Source of the DNA: Phytohabitans aurantiacus
GTDB taxonomy: Bacteria > Actinomycetota > Actinomycetes > Mycobacteriales > Micromonosporaceae
Assembly: GCF_027923225.1 (NCBI RefSeq)
Contig: NZ_BSDI01000038.1
Span: 21,539-85,538 of the forward strand
Length of the DNA stretch: 64,000 bases
Reading direction: 5' to 3'
Part shown: positions 23,939 through 33,566 of the stretch, piece by piece
How positions within the stretch are numbered: position 1 is the stretch's first letter
How the letters are laid out: each line of letters starts with the position of its first letter
Position numbers and translations under genes: made by a program
The notes under the pieces: model-generated
Database searches by the model: none
The model's input: only the letters and a program-made list of their open reading frames with translations
What the model was told of the DNA's origin: nothing

Positions 23939-25899
23939 CCCGCTCACTCGAACCGGACCCGCAGCGGCTGCTTGACGCGCACGCCGCCGCGAACGAGTTC
24001 TACCGCGCACGCCTGCTGTCCGAGCCACGTGCCCTGGCGTACCTGCGCAGCCGCGGCATCGTCGCGGCCGTCGCACACACTCCACCATGGACACTCGGTT
24101 ACGCGCCGCGTGGCTGGACCCACCTACACGACCACCTGCGCGAGGCCGGTTACACCGATGAGGAGTTGCTGGCCGCCGGGCTGGTGACCCCGACAGGCAA
24201 CGGCAACCTCATCGACGTGTTCCGTAACCGGGTCACCTTCCCCATCCGTAACCCAGACGGACACATCGTCGCGTTCACCGGCCGGGACCTGTCCGGACGG
24301 GCCAACACCCCGAAGTATCGCAACACCGCCACGACAGCCATCTACCGCAAGAGCGAGTTGCTCTACGGCCTGTCCGAACAGCTCGGCGGCGACACTCAAC
24401 CGGCCGCCGTCATGCTCGTCGAAGGCCCCGCCGACGTGGTCGCCGTGGCCAGGCTCCGCCAATCCCTTGGCGCAGACCAGTACCGGCGGCCCTATACGGC
24501 AGTCGCCCCGTGCGGCACCGCGCTGACCGCCGCTCAAGTGGCCCGGCTCACCGAGGCGGTACCACCCGGCACCCCGATCGTGGTGGCCTTCGACCCCGAC
24601 AACGCCGGACACGCTGCCGCCGAGAAGGCGTACACACTGCTGTGCAACTGGCCCGGCCCCGTTGACGCCATCGCCCTGCTGGCCGGGACCGACCCCGCCG
24701 AGCTCATCGCACACGGTCGGGCCAGCGCGGTCCAGACGATGGAGCAGTCCCGCCGCCCGCTGGCCGACCTGCTCGTCGACCAGCGACTCAGCCGGTACCG
24801 GCTCGACGAAATCCCCGGCCGTTTCGCTGCCCTCCACGCTGCGGCACCGCTGGTCGTCGACATCGCCGCCCGCGACCCCGCCCACGCGGCGCGGCTATCC
24901 GCGCACCTGGCCACCCGCCTGGACCTCAACCCGCTCACCATCTTCGAGGCCGTCTACCCACCAGCCGACGACGCTGAGCCGACGGACTACGCAGCGCCCG
25001 CGCCCGACGACAGCCCCGTGGATCCGCCCAACCGGTCGGCAGCTATGCCGCTGGGCGGCGCCGGGTTTCCCCACCCAGAGATCGTCGGCCACCAGTACGC
25101 CCGCGTATGCCCACCGGCCGCGCCCGCCACAGCCTGGGTACAACACGATCCCGTCACCGGGCACACCGCGTGGGTACTCGCCGAAGGCGTCGCCGACGCG
25201 CCCGGCGACCGCGACGCCGCTCGCATCGCTGCCGAGGTCGCCGGCCGGGCTGCCGTCCTCATCGGCGCCCGCCGGGCCGTCGAACTCGCCCGCACCGCGC
25301 TCAACGCTCACTTCGCCCAACCCGGCACCCGCCGCGGCGACGCCGCCATCACCGTGCTCACCAGCTTCGACGGCGAACAACCCACCCTCGGACGCCGACC
25401 GTTCACCGTCGCCTGGGCCGGCGACATCACCGCATACGGCACCACCAGCAGCCAGTTCACGTCGCTGACCGCCAGCCACAACCTGCGCGCGCACGCGCGC
25501 CGCCAGGACCCGGCCGCCGCGAGTATGGCCGGTGACGCCGCCCTGACCGCGTCGGTGCGCGGCGGCGGCACCATCGGCGTCAACCGCATCGACACGCCAC
25601 TACACCAGATCGTGCTCGTCGGACGAGCGCTGGCACACACCGACCCAGGCACCATCCGACGCGCCGTCGAATGGCGCAGCCCCGCCAAGGCCATCCGTCA
25701 CCTCGCCGAACTCAGCGACACGGCGGCCGCCCTAGCGATCCGACCCCGGCCGGATCGAGTAGTCCCCGCGCTGACCGCCGCTCAACTCGCCCGACAGGAC
25801 CAGACCGCCAACTCGAAGCCGCCGCAGCCGGCACTCTCGGCACGGGCAGCCCGCCTCGCCCTGCCCGCCGCACCGGCCAGGCACACGCCAACGCGGTGA
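23935..25899 (+). CDS. DnaG-like TOPRIM primase with a PP2C-like C-terminal segment
   Basis: The protein has 654 residues. The N-terminus resembles the catalytic core of DnaG-type primases: YLRSRGI, NRVTFPIRNPDGHIVAFTGR, TOPRIM Glu in MLVEGPADVVAVARL (near 158), and DPDNAGHAAAEKA (near 222). There is no zinc-binding CHC2 domain. From about residue 455 the sequence looks like a degenerate PP2C phosphatase (VAWAGDITAYGTTSSQFTSL near 495), with its metal-binding aspartates largely missing. A primase could prime the transferred strand in the recipient. The role of the C-terminal part is unknown. It is coupled to the T4CP gene. Confidence 0.8.
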   Translation: MTRSLEPDPQRLLDAHAAANEFYRARLLSEPRALAYLRSRGIVAAVAHTPPWTLGYAPRGWTHLHDHLREAGYTDEELLAAGLVTPTGNGNLIDVFRNRVTFPIRNPDGHIVAFTGRDLSGRANTPKYRNTATTAIYRKSELLYGLSEQLGGDTQPAAVMLVEGPADVVAVARLRQSLGADQYRRPYTAVAPCGTALTAAQVARLTEAVPPGTPIVVAFDPDNAGHAAAEKAYTLLCNWPGPVDAIALLAGTDPAELIAHGRASAVQTMEQSRRPLADLLVDQRLSRYRLDEIPGRFAALHAAAPLVVDIAARDPAHAARLSAHLATRLDLNPLTIFEAVYPPADDAEPTDYAAPAPDDSPVDPPNRSAAMPLGGAGFPHPEIVGHQYARVCPPAAPATAWVQHDPVTGHTAWVLAEGVADAPGDRDAARIAAEVAGRAAVLIGARRAVELARTALNAHFAQPGTRRGDAAITVLTSFDGEQPTLGRRPFTVAWAGDITAYGTTSSQFTSLTASHNLRAHARRQDPAAASMAGDAALTASVRGGGTIGVNRIDTPLHQIVLVGRALAHTDPGTIRRAVEWRSPAKAIRHLAELSDTAAALAIRPRPDRVVPALTAAQLARQDQTANSKPPQPALSARAARLALPAAPARHTPTR

Positions 25900-25937
25900 G
25901 CCGGCGACACTGACCCGCACGAAGTGCTGGGGCGTTG

Positions 25938-26357
25938 TCAGTCCCACCAACCCTGCGGCGTCAGCTCGACACGGGGAACCGTCCCCGGTTCGTGCTTGCC
26001 GGGCCGCTGCCCCTCCGGCTGCCGGCAATTCCGAAACGAACCGTCCAGTCCAATGAGGATCGGCAGATGGTGGTCCAGGTCCAGCCACCAACTCGGCTTT
26101 GCCGCCGGCTCCCAACGGGCCGCCTCCCAGCCGTTCCACAACACCGTGAGCCGTGCGATCGCCTCCGCGTGATCCCACCACCGGCAGCACCAACGAACCC
26201 GAGGGCTGCCCGGCACCCTGTGCAGGAACATCGGCGTGAAGTAGCCGTTCACCCACGCTTCCACAGTCAGGTACAGCGGCGGCTGCGCCTCCGACTCGCC
26301 AGCGGTGGCCGCCTGCTGGTGTGGCGTCCCGCTCGGTGAGGTCCCCAGCTCGATCAT
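25938..26357 (-). CDS. DUF4913-family protein
   Basis: The protein has 139 residues. The core YLTVEAWVNGYFTPMF, then CCRWWDHAEAIARLTVLWNG, the WWLDLDHHLPILIGLDGSF segment and a Pro-rich end match DUF4913, a family found mostly on actinobacterial plasmids and integrative elements. Function unknown. The ATG at 26357 follows GAGG and overlaps the stop of the upstream gene (ATGA). It converges on the primase gene across a 38-base gap. Confidence 0.85.
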   Translation of the reverse strand: MIELGTSPSGTPHQQAATAGESEAQPPLYLTVEAWVNGYFTPMFLHRVPGSPRVRWCCRWWDHAEAIARLTVLWNGWEAARWEPAAKPSWWLDLDHHLPILIGLDGSFRNCRQPEGQRPGKHEPGTVPRVELTPQGWWD

Positions 26358-27400
26358 CGTGCCCTCACCGACGTCCGCTTGCCGGTCGGCGTCCGCGTAC
26401 GCGTGCTGGCCGGCTGCCGGACGGCGACATCGGCGGGCAGCGCGGCCGGGTGGTGCAGCCCCTCCGGATACCACTCCGCCGCCAGTTGCGCGGCGGTGCG
26501 GGCGTCAGCCTGATCACGGCTGCCCTCACCAACATCGCGAGCACTGCGCGGCAGGCCCATCGTGGCGTGCTCGTTGACGCCGGCCGTGCTCGGATCGTCC
26601 GGGGTGGCCGCAGCGGCCTGTGCATGCCCGAGGTGCTCGCCGGCTCGCGCCTGCAGGATCTCCCGCAACGCCTGCGCGGCGGCGGCACCCCCGGCACCGA
26701 GGCGTTCCAGCTCCTCCGCGAAGGCGGCTCCATGGATGCCGTCGGCCAGCCGCGCCCGCTCCTGATCGACCGCAGTGTCGAAGCCATCAACGCCGACCAC
26801 CGGCTCCGGACCGGCCTCAATGCCCGCCGAACGCTGACCGCCATGCGGGCGGGACGGCCGGGTCTGCGCCATCTCGAACGCGGCGGCACGCATCGCAGCG
26901 GCACGCGAAACGCCGTTCGCAACGGCCTGGCCGTACAGGTCCATCGGCCGCGGGTAGATCTCGCGTAGCCGCTCCTCGACCTGCTCCGCCGCCATCCGGG
27001 CCTCAGGGAACTCGCCCTCACGCAGCCAGGCCACCCGCCACACCGTAGCCAGGTCATACAGGTCCGCGTGGGCAAGCCAGTCCGGTTCAAGGGTCAGCGC
27101 GATGAGCCGCCGGTCACGCTGCGCGGCACGGCGACGCTGGGCGTGGTGCGCGAGCTCATCCTCGTTGCGGTCCTTGGCGTTCTCGCGCTCCCGTTTGCGC
27201 TCTTCGCGTTCCCGTTCGCCGTGTTCGCGCTCCTCAGCCCGTTCGGCGTCCTCCTCGCTACGCGCCCGGCGGCGCATCTCCTCCGCCGCCAACCTGGCCG
27301 CCGCCTCGCTCAACGTGGCAAGAACCGCCAAACCCTGTCCAAGGCGCTGCCCGACCTCCGCCACCGCGTCGGGATGCTGCCCCTGCCCGATACCGTCCAT
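26354..27400 (-). CDS. Coiled-coil element protein, unknown function
   Basis: The protein has 348 residues. Residues 35-95 form a highly charged Glu/Arg coiled coil (EEREHGEREREERKRERENA), followed by a helical domain with WRVAWLREGEFPEARMAAEQ and a disordered Ala/Arg/Thr-rich tail. I do not recognise a family; similar charged proteins lie beside DUF4913 genes on actinobacterial elements. The ATG has a GGAG site. It is cotranscribed with the DUF4913 gene. Confidence 0.7.
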   Translation of the reverse strand: MDGIGQGQHPDAVAEVGQRLGQGLAVLATLSEAAARLAAEEMRRRARSEEDAERAEEREHGEREREERKRERENAKDRNEDELAHHAQRRRAAQRDRRLIALTLEPDWLAHADLYDLATVWRVAWLREGEFPEARMAAEQVEERLREIYPRPMDLYGQAVANGVSRAAAMRAAAFEMAQTRPSRPHGGQRSAGIEAGPEPVVGVDGFDTAVDQERARLADGIHGAAFAEELERLGAGGAAAAQALREILQARAGEHLGHAQAAAATPDDPSTAGVNEHATMGLPRSARDVGEGSRDQADARTAAQLAAEWYPEGLHHPAALPADVAVRQPASTRTRTPTGKRTSVRAR

Positions 27401-27637
27401 TCGCCGCTCCCAACCGTCTGCCGCATCGGCGCCGCGCGCTCGACCTCGACGATGCCCACGGGTAGTTGGCAGACCTGTTAGCGGCCCCGGCGTTCAGCGA
27501 CTGCGGCAGCCCAGCAGGAGGTGACACAGCGAGAGCGAACGCCGGCTAGATCGGCGCCACTCGCCGACGGCGGACCTGACCGAGAGGGCGTGTCGGGCTT
27601 ACCAGCTCGACGGTCGCTGCTCGTTGATCGGTAGCGA
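27401..27637. promoter_or_regulatory. Intergenic region carrying one copy of the dispersed repeat
   Basis: No gene is visible here. GACCTGTTAGCGGCCCC (about 27472-27488) is a copy of the repeat found at 14.16, 34.11, 35.96, 38.14, 38.21 and 39.96 kb. It lies upstream of the leftward DUF4913 operon, so a promoter/operator function is likely. Confidence 0.45.
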
Positions 27638-28138
27638 TTACCGGCCGGTCCCATCGAGCAATGTCGCCAGGCCGGCGTCCTGGGGCTCTTCCTCTGCCGA
27701 TGGAGGGAGGATCTGCCGGAGGTCGTCATCCACATCAAGGTTGTACCGGTCAGCGAGCGCACCGATGTAGAAGCCGAACGTTGAGCGGAGTTCACCCACA
27801 GCGACGAAGAACCCCGGCGCATCGGCGCGGAAGCTTTGGGGGTCCTCGGAGGCAACGTCAATGAAGCGCCGGCATGCGGCTCGCATCTCCTGCAACGCGC
27901 GTGCGAGCTTCCTGCCTGGATCGTGTTCCTCCAGTTGTTCGCCGAGAAACTGGCGGATCTCCTGTGCCGACCTGACGCAATACTGCGGGTCGTTCGGATG
28001 CTGGCCGCGTTGTCCGAACAACAGCCGACGGTCCTCCAGGAAGCGAACGGTACGGCGCGCGATCTCCTTGTTGGCTCTGCCGAACTCCCACTTTGCTCCA
28101 AGACCAAAGATCGAGAAACTAAGCTCCTTAGGTTTCAT
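27638..28138 (-). CDS. DUF6650-like hypothetical protein
   Basis: The protein has 166 residues. It opens KPKELSFSIFGLGAKWEFGR and continues with EIARRTVRFLEDRRLLF, the signature I associate with DUF6650, a family of unknown function in actinobacteria and other soil bacteria. The remainder is helical with an acidic end. The ATG at 28138 was preferred over GTG 28147 because AGGG lies eight bases upstream. It has lower third-position GC than its neighbours, suggesting recent arrival. Confidence 0.75.
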   Translation of the reverse strand: MKPKELSFSIFGLGAKWEFGRANKEIARRTVRFLEDRRLLFGQRGQHPNDPQYCVRSAQEIRQFLGEQLEEHDPGRKLARALQEMRAACRRFIDVASEDPQSFRADAPGFFVAVGELRSTFGFYIGALADRYNLDVDDDLRQILPPSAEEEPQDAGLATLLDGTGR

Positions 28139-28264
28139 GCCATTCACCCTATTACCTGCGTAATGCCGCTGACATCGCGCTTGTGGCGTTGAGTTCGCGG
28201 TCGCGGCCTGTACTTGTCAGCGTGCCGGACCCGCCCTCCCGCTGCCATCGTTCGGTGAGGTTGA

Positions 28265-30322
28265 TCAGTCGAATCGGGCAACGGGTGTTGTTGAGCTCAG
28301 TGGCATATCCGCGGTGGCGTGCTGGCCCGGCGTTGTGGGTCTTGGTGCCGTCATGGGCTGGTTGCCGCCAGCGGTGTCGACGGCGAGCAGGAACCCGCGG
28401 TCGAGGACGATGATCTGCTGAGCGACGATGGCGACGATCCGGCCGACCGGTCGCGGGAGTGTGACCGCCCGGATGACGCGGCCCGTCTCGATCTCCCATA
28501 TTCGCACGACCCGGTCGGCGCAACTGGTCGCGATGACCGGCACGGCGTCGAGTACCGCTGGCAGGACCGCCCGGACGCGGTCTGGGTGTACCAGCTCCGG
28601 CCCGACCAGGTCGCCGGTGGCGATGTAGGCGCAGGTAACGGTGTCAGCGATGGCGCTGACCACCACGGTGCCGGCGACGTGGAGGGCGGTGACGGCGTTG
28701 GGTCCGGGCCAGTACACCGAATCCAGGGCCCTGCCGGCCGGGATCTGCCGGTCGGCGAACCGTCCCGGGGCGGGAACCTCGCCCAGGTCAGCGCTGTCGA
28801 ACCAGCGGATGCCGCCGTCCTGGTCGCCGGCCAACACGACGGTGGCGCCGTGCAGTTCACCGACCGCGATCGCGGTGATCGCGCCCGGCCTGGCCACACG
28901 GGTGACGGCCCGCGGCATCAGCGTGGCCACATCCCACACGGTCAGGGTTCCGCCGGCGTCGATCGCCGCGACGAGGCCATCGCGTCCGGCGGCAGCCGTC
29001 ATCACCGGCCCGGCCGTGGCCGGCTCCGATCCGGCGCGGACCTGGCCGCTGGCGGGGTCGAAGAACGTCGGTCCGAGGTTGAACATGCAGGCGACCAAGG
29101 CACGGCCCTCAACGGTCGCGGTAACCAACCGCCGGGGGAACGTGAAGCACTGTTGCCGCCCGTACGCCCCACCCAACTGCCGCCCATCGGCCGCGTCGAA
29201 CACCCGGAACAGGCCGCCCCGGTCGACCGCGACCACCACGAGCCGGCCATCAACCATGATGGTGACCGCGTCGACGAAGTGCGGCCGGTGCCGGTCATCC
29301 TGTACCAGGGGCACGGTCAGCTCGACCAGGTTGGCGCGCCCCTCGCTACTGCCGAACTGCCCGGCGAACACGAATGGACCGCACACAGCGACGTCGCGAA
29401 CCTCGAATTCGAAGTCGGTCCGAATCGTGCCGCGGACCGTCCCGTCCCGCAGGTCGACGACCTGCAACACCTGTCCGTCGCCGACCACGGCGCAGGCGCC
29501 GTCGGCGGTGAAGGCCAACGCCCCCGTCGAATGGTCGGCGACGGGAAACCGTGCCAGTGGCACCGCTGCCCCCGGGTCCCAGACGGTCAGCACGCCGTCC
29601 TCGTCGACCGTTACCGCACGGCGTTGTCCGTCCAGACTGGTCCAGCCGCCGCCGCAATGGTACCCGGGTACCGCGGCGTTGCCGGTGCGCCGCAGCCCGT
29701 CCAGGTCGTGAAAGGACACTGTGCTGTGGTCTTGGCCGCCGACGCTGAGGACCGCCAACGGCGGGTGGGTGCTCACCGCGACGCGGCGGACGAAGCCGTC
29801 GTGGGCGGCGATCTTCGCCAGCCGGCTGCCATCACGCAGATCCCACAGCAGCAGGTAGCCACGTTCGGTGCCGGTGACCGCGACGCCAGCGCCGACCGCG
29901 AGACTGCACAGACCACCGGCGGGACGCGGGACGTCATCGGGATCGGTGGCCAACAGCAGCCCGCCGGTGCCCAGATCCCACACCCTCAACTGATCGTCGT
30001 CGACCGCGGCGACGGTGTCACCGTCGAACACGGCGGCGCCGTGGTACCGGTACGGCCCTTCAAGCCTCAACCGGTGCACCACGCCATCCGCGATGGTGAT
30101 GCGGTGCACCGTGTCGTCGACCAGCGCCCAGGCGTAGGTGTCGTCGAGGCGAACCGCCGCGATCAGGCCGCCGAGTTGGTACGCCTGGCGCATCGCCCGG
30201 CTCAGCGGCTCCCCAGCCGTCCACCGCGGCAACCACGCCCCCGGCTGCTCGGCACGCACCAGGTCAGCGCGCTCCGGCAGCCCACGCCGCAACAGTCCCA
30301 CCATGGCCTCGAACCGGTCCAC
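28265..30322 (-). CDS. WD40/beta-propeller repeat protein
   Basis: The protein has 685 residues. After a helical N-terminal segment of about 60 residues come many blades with the pattern hydrophobic-VWD-x-x-T/D-G (LRVWDLGTGG, LTVWDPGAAV, LTVWDVATL, VRIWEIETGRV), enough for one or two propellers. Such proteins are usually protein-interaction scaffolds; no enzymatic domain is seen and the target is unknown. GTG 30322 was chosen because GGGGGAGGGC lies just upstream; the frame is open to GTG 30403 without such a site. Confidence 0.8.
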   Translation of the reverse strand: MDRFEAMVGLLRRGLPERADLVRAEQPGAWLPRWTAGEPLSRAMRQAYQLGGLIAAVRLDDTYAWALVDDTVHRITIADGVVHRLRLEGPYRYHGAAVFDGDTVAAVDDDQLRVWDLGTGGLLLATDPDDVPRPAGGLCSLAVGAGVAVTGTERGYLLLWDLRDGSRLAKIAAHDGFVRRVAVSTHPPLAVLSVGGQDHSTVSFHDLDGLRRTGNAAVPGYHCGGGWTSLDGQRRAVTVDEDGVLTVWDPGAAVPLARFPVADHSTGALAFTADGACAVVGDGQVLQVVDLRDGTVRGTIRTDFEFEVRDVAVCGPFVFAGQFGSSEGRANLVELTVPLVQDDRHRPHFVDAVTIMVDGRLVVVAVDRGGLFRVFDAADGRQLGGAYGRQQCFTFPRRLVTATVEGRALVACMFNLGPTFFDPASGQVRAGSEPATAGPVMTAAAGRDGLVAAIDAGGTLTVWDVATLMPRAVTRVARPGAITAIAVGELHGATVVLAGDQDGGIRWFDSADLGEVPAPGRFADRQIPAGRALDSVYWPGPNAVTALHVAGTVVVSAIADTVTCAYIATGDLVGPELVHPDRVRAVLPAVLDAVPVIATSCADRVVRIWEIETGRVIRAVTLPRPVGRIVAIVAQQIIVLDRGFLLAVDTAGGNQPMTAPRPTTPGQHATADMPLSSTTPVARFD

Positions 30323-30467
30323 CCGTGCCCTCCCCCGGACGACCGTCAGGACGGTACCGCGCACACCGGCCGCACTACCGCCAGCGGACGTTGGGCCAGC
30401 CACACGAACGACCTATGCGGGAAGATCCTTACGCCTCCACCGGACCTGCCGCGAGTCGGGCCTCCGG

Positions 30468-30725
30468 TCACCTACGGTGCTGCACACGGTCACGATGACC
30501 GAACCAACGGAACTGCTCGTCGGGTTCTTCTCGACGACCGAGTACGCCAGCAGCGACCAACGCGAGCAGGGCATCTCGAAGACCATTGCCAAGCTGGTTG
30601 TCGGTCCAGAAGACGTGCTTGACGTCGAGGAAATCTGCATCGGGGAACAGTCCGAGGATCCGACCCAGGACGTAGGCCGCCGCGTCCCAGTCGGTCCAAT
30701 CGTCAAGGTCGTCAGCGAGTGCCAC
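30468..30725 (-). CDS. Small acidic hypothetical protein
   Basis: The protein has 85 residues: acidic, beginning VALADDLDDWTDWDAAAYVL, then FPDADFLDVKHVFWTDNQLG and a helical end with GRREEPDEQF. Third positions are G/C-rich, and related short proteins occur in actinobacterial mobile elements, but I cannot name a family. GTG 30725 is the only plausible start at the domain boundary; the frame is open further upstream. Confidence 0.55.
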   Translation of the reverse strand: MALADDLDDWTDWDAAAYVLGRILGLFPDADFLDVKHVFWTDNQLGNGLRDALLALVAAGVLGRREEPDEQFRWFGHRDRVQHRR

Positions 30726-30786
30726 GAGCGCAATGGTGCCGCATCGGCAGGCGGTGAGAGGGCTCCATGGCAGTCCTGCTATGCCG

Positions 30787-31044
30787 CTAACAGGCGGGTG
30801 CCGGCTGGACGTGCCACTCAGGGTGCGCGGCTGGTAAGCGCTCGTCGTATCGGTCCAAGACCCGGGTGGCCCCTTCGTCGTCCAGATCATCCTGGCTATC
30901 CGAGACGCCGATATCGATGTGCGCGGTGCCGCGACACGCCCGCGCATACGGACAGTTCGCCACCGCCGAATCATCATGGTCACACCCGGCGACCAGCCAC
31001 ACGGCGTGGAGGATTGGGCACGGTCCGCCGGCCCAACCCACCAC
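30787..31044 (-). CDS. Small cysteine-containing hypothetical protein
   Basis: The protein has about 85 residues. CPILHAVWLVAGCDHDDSAV and NCPYARACRG contain four cysteines and a histidine that could form a metal site. The C-terminal half is acidic (SDSQDDLDDEGATRVLD). The GTG start has no clear ribosome site, so the true start could differ. No family recognised. Confidence 0.5.
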   Translation of the reverse strand: MVGWAGGPCPILHAVWLVAGCDHDDSAVANCPYARACRGTAHIDIGVSDSQDDLDDEGATRVLDRYDERLPAAHPEWHVQPAPAC

Positions 31045-31110
31045 CGCAGCGGGACCGTCCGGACCGCCGTACTCGATGCGACGTGGCGACGCGACTGGAT
31101 GCCCGGCTGG

Positions 31111-32028
31111 TCAACGCACAGCGGCGACCCGCTGCGCCGCCAGCCGGACCGGGCGCAGGAACGCGGCGTTCTGCCAGCTCCGCGGACCGTAACGCAGGTA
31201 TGCGAACAACACCGCATGGCACCAAGCGGAGGGACCATGCAGTCGCACCGGCGCAACGTCGCGGAAGGCGAGAATGCAGGACTGATCGACGCCGATCCGG
31301 TACTCCATGACCCTGTCGTGGTCAAAGCCAAGCCAGCGTCCGCTCACCTTGCACCAAGTGGTCGTCGCGGTCACCACGACCCGCGCGGGCCGGTGCCCCC
31401 TCCATCGCCGCTGGGAGAGGCCGGCGGCTCTGGCGTAGCCAATAGTCGTACCGATAAGGCGACCGATGGCCGCGCCGGCCACAAAGCCGGGCGGGCCGAC
31501 CGCGACCATCGAGCCCGGCCGGTACGCGACGTCCGCGGCGTAGAAACGGGCATAGTTGAACGGCACATCCATGTACACGGCGCTGCCGGCGCCTACATCC
31601 GGCGCATGCACGACCGGCGGCTGGTACCCGCTTGCCAAGTGGGTGTAAAGCCGGACCGCCTCCTGCCAGCCCCGCTCCCCCAATCGCGCTCCCGGGATGG
31701 GCAACAGCCGGCCCATACCGTTGCCGAGCACGTACGCAAACAGCGTCCAGGGAGCACAGAGCCCGACCAGGCTCACACTGATCCAGCGGCCGTGGGCGAA
31801 CCGCCGCCGCTCGCGGCCCTCCACAACGCCGATGACCACAGCGGTCCCGGCTGTCGTGAGCGCGAGAGCCCAGAATCCAAGCGTCGCTACGGCCCGGTAT
31901 GAGTACGGCCCCGCGTTGGCAGCGACGATCGTGAACAGCAGCGGGGACAACGGCATGGCCACCGCGGCGGCGAGCCAGTACCGGCCGGCGCGTCTCGGTC
32001 GCAGGCCACACATTGGCGCGCGCCTCAT
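31111..32028 (-). CDS. Polytopic membrane protein of the relaxase-side operon
   Basis: The protein has 305 residues. Two or three transmembrane helices lie in the first 90 residues (WLAAAVAMPLSPLLFTIVAA and a second pair), followed by a periplasmic-type domain and a further hydrophobic segment near 190-215, then a soluble end with WCKVSGRWLGFDHDRVMEYR. Function unknown; its position suggests a conjugation or exclusion role. The ATG at 32028 overlaps the stop of the next gene upstream (ATGA). Confidence 0.7.
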   Translation of the reverse strand: MRRAPMCGLRPRRAGRYWLAAAVAMPLSPLLFTIVAANAGPYSYRAVATLGFWALALTTAGTAVVIGVVEGRERRRFAHGRWISVSLVGLCAPWTLFAYVLGNGMGRLLPIPGARLGERGWQEAVRLYTHLASGYQPPVVHAPDVGAGSAVYMDVPFNYARFYAADVAYRPGSMVAVGPPGFVAGAAIGRLIGTTIGYARAAGLSQRRWRGHRPARVVVTATTTWCKVSGRWLGFDHDRVMEYRIGVDQSCILAFRDVAPVRLHGPSAWCHAVLFAYLRYGPRSWQNAAFLRPVRLAAQRVAAVR

Positions 32029-33566
32029 CGGGTCCGTCCCTGGCCGGGAGTCCCAGGGCTGCGAGGTCGGCCAGCGGGCGCGGTTGGTTCGGCCATGCCG
32101 GCCTGCTGCGGGTACCACTGTCCGGCCAGTTCGGCCGGCTTCGCGGGTAAGGCAGACGCCGCTCGGTGGGCCGTGCGCGCGGCCTCCAGGCCGGGTCGCG
32201 GCTGTACTCCGACGACGGCGGCCAGGACCCGGCCATGTTTCGCGGCGTTGGCCAGCGCCTTGGCCAATGCGCGGTACGACCGATGCTCTGCCAGTGCGGG
32301 CCGCCAATGCACGGACCGCGCACCAACCTGGACGGTCATTGCCAGGACGCCGCCACGGGCCCGCGAGACGTCGACCGCTTGGTGCAGCAGATCGGCCAAG
32401 TCCGGCATCCTCGCGGTGATCTGCCCGGCGGTGTTCCACCATGCGACGCGATCCGTCGGGTTGGCCATCCAGGATTCGCGGGAACGCCATTGCCCGTCGG
32501 GTCTGAGCTGGCCGCGCAGCCAGGCCGCGGCGCCTGCGATCGCCGTACTGAGTGTGCCGCGGTCGCCGTGGTCCGGTATCGGGCTGCGCAGCTCGGCGAC
32601 CGCCTGTAGCGCGCCGCGCCAGGGACGGGCAGCGGCGTCAACCGCCATCGGCAGTTCCTCGCCTCCGGAGCCGAGGTGGGTGTAGAGGTAGCCGAGGTAG
32701 CGGGTGATGGCCAACGCGGCGCGGGCGGCATCGGCGAGCTGATCGACGGTCAGCTCGTCGCCGCGGCGCACCAGCCATGATCGTGCGGCGTCGATGGCTT
32801 GCACGCAGTCGTGGGCGGAGCTCGGGTGTGACCAGCGCTGCGGATCGTCGACCGGTGGTGCCGGGGCCATGCCCAGTATTGGTGCCCGCTGCGGGTCCCC
32901 GCCGGCCGCGAGTAGCACTGCCGTGTCGTGCAGTGGGCTGCTCTTGGTCTGCCACGCATCCTCCTCAGCGGCTGCCAGCAGCGAGCGCAGTCCGGTCGGG
33001 GCGTCCTCTGGCCACATCCAGCGGGCCAGCCGTACGTCGATCTCGGACGCGGCGGCGGCCAGGCTGGCCAAGGCTGCGAGATTGTCGCTGCGGCCGGCCC
33101 CTGCCAGCAGCGCGATGCCATCGGCGGTCAGCGGTTGGTGCCGTTCACCGGGCGCCGTCTGCGCGCCAGTGTTGCTGATCAGAATGTCGCCGGCCGCACG
33201 TAGTGCCTGATGCGCCTCGCGGAGCGCTACCGCGACGGCTCCGGCGGTTGGAGGGTCGATGCGGATGACATCGTTGGCCGCGATGGTGCTGGCAGCCGCG
33301 TGCCGTAGCCCGATCGTCAGAACCGCGATTGGTCTGCGCTTGGCCAGCAATGACTCGTACTGGCGCGGCAGGTCAGCCTCCGCGGCCAGGTCGCTCGCGT
33401 GAAGGCTGCCGAGCACGACGGCCTGCCGCTCCAGGCTGCGGTACAGCCGAGCCCGGGCCAGCGCGGCGCTGGCCCGGGCGTCAGGATCAGGTTCCGAGTC
33501 GCGCAGCGCCACGTACGCCCGAGCCAGCGCGGCGGCGGCGTTCTCCAACTGTTCGCCGTAGCTCAT
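32025..33566 (-). CDS. Ala-rich helical protein, unknown function
   Basis: The protein has 513 residues, almost all alpha-helical, with no transmembrane segment and no recognised catalytic motif. It begins SYGEQLENAAAALARAYVAL. The C-terminus (from about residue 465) is Pro/Gly-rich and disordered. It is translationally coupled at both ends (ATGA overlaps at 33563-33566 and 32025-32028), so it works with the small upstream protein and the membrane protein downstream. Possibly a structural or relaxosome-associated protein (inference). Confidence 0.65.
   Translation of the reverse strand: MSYGEQLENAAAALARAYVALRDSEPDPDARASAALARARLYRSLERQAVVLGSLHASDLAAEADLPRQYESLLAKRRPIAVLTIGLRHAAASTIAANDVIRIDPPTAGAVAVALREAHQALRAAGDILISNTGAQTAPGERHQPLTADGIALLAGAGRSDNLAALASLAAAASEIDVRLARWMWPEDAPTGLRSLLAAAEEDAWQTKSSPLHDTAVLLAAGGDPQRAPILGMAPAPPVDDPQRWSHPSSAHDCVQAIDAARSWLVRRGDELTVDQLADAARAALAITRYLGYLYTHLGSGGEELPMAVDAAARPWRGALQAVAELRSPIPDHGDRGTLSTAIAGAAAWLRGQLRPDGQWRSRESWMANPTDRVAWWNTAGQITARMPDLADLLHQAVDVSRARGGVLAMTVQVGARSVHWRPALAEHRSYRALAKALANAAKHGRVLAAVVGVQPRPGLEAARTAHRAASALPAKPAELAGQWYPQQAGMAEPTAPAGRPRSPGTPGQGRTR

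Noticed and set aside
28319..30622. 767-codon plus-strand frame
   Set aside because: Antisense to the WD40-like gene; composition is Arg/Gly/Asp-rich without any motif.
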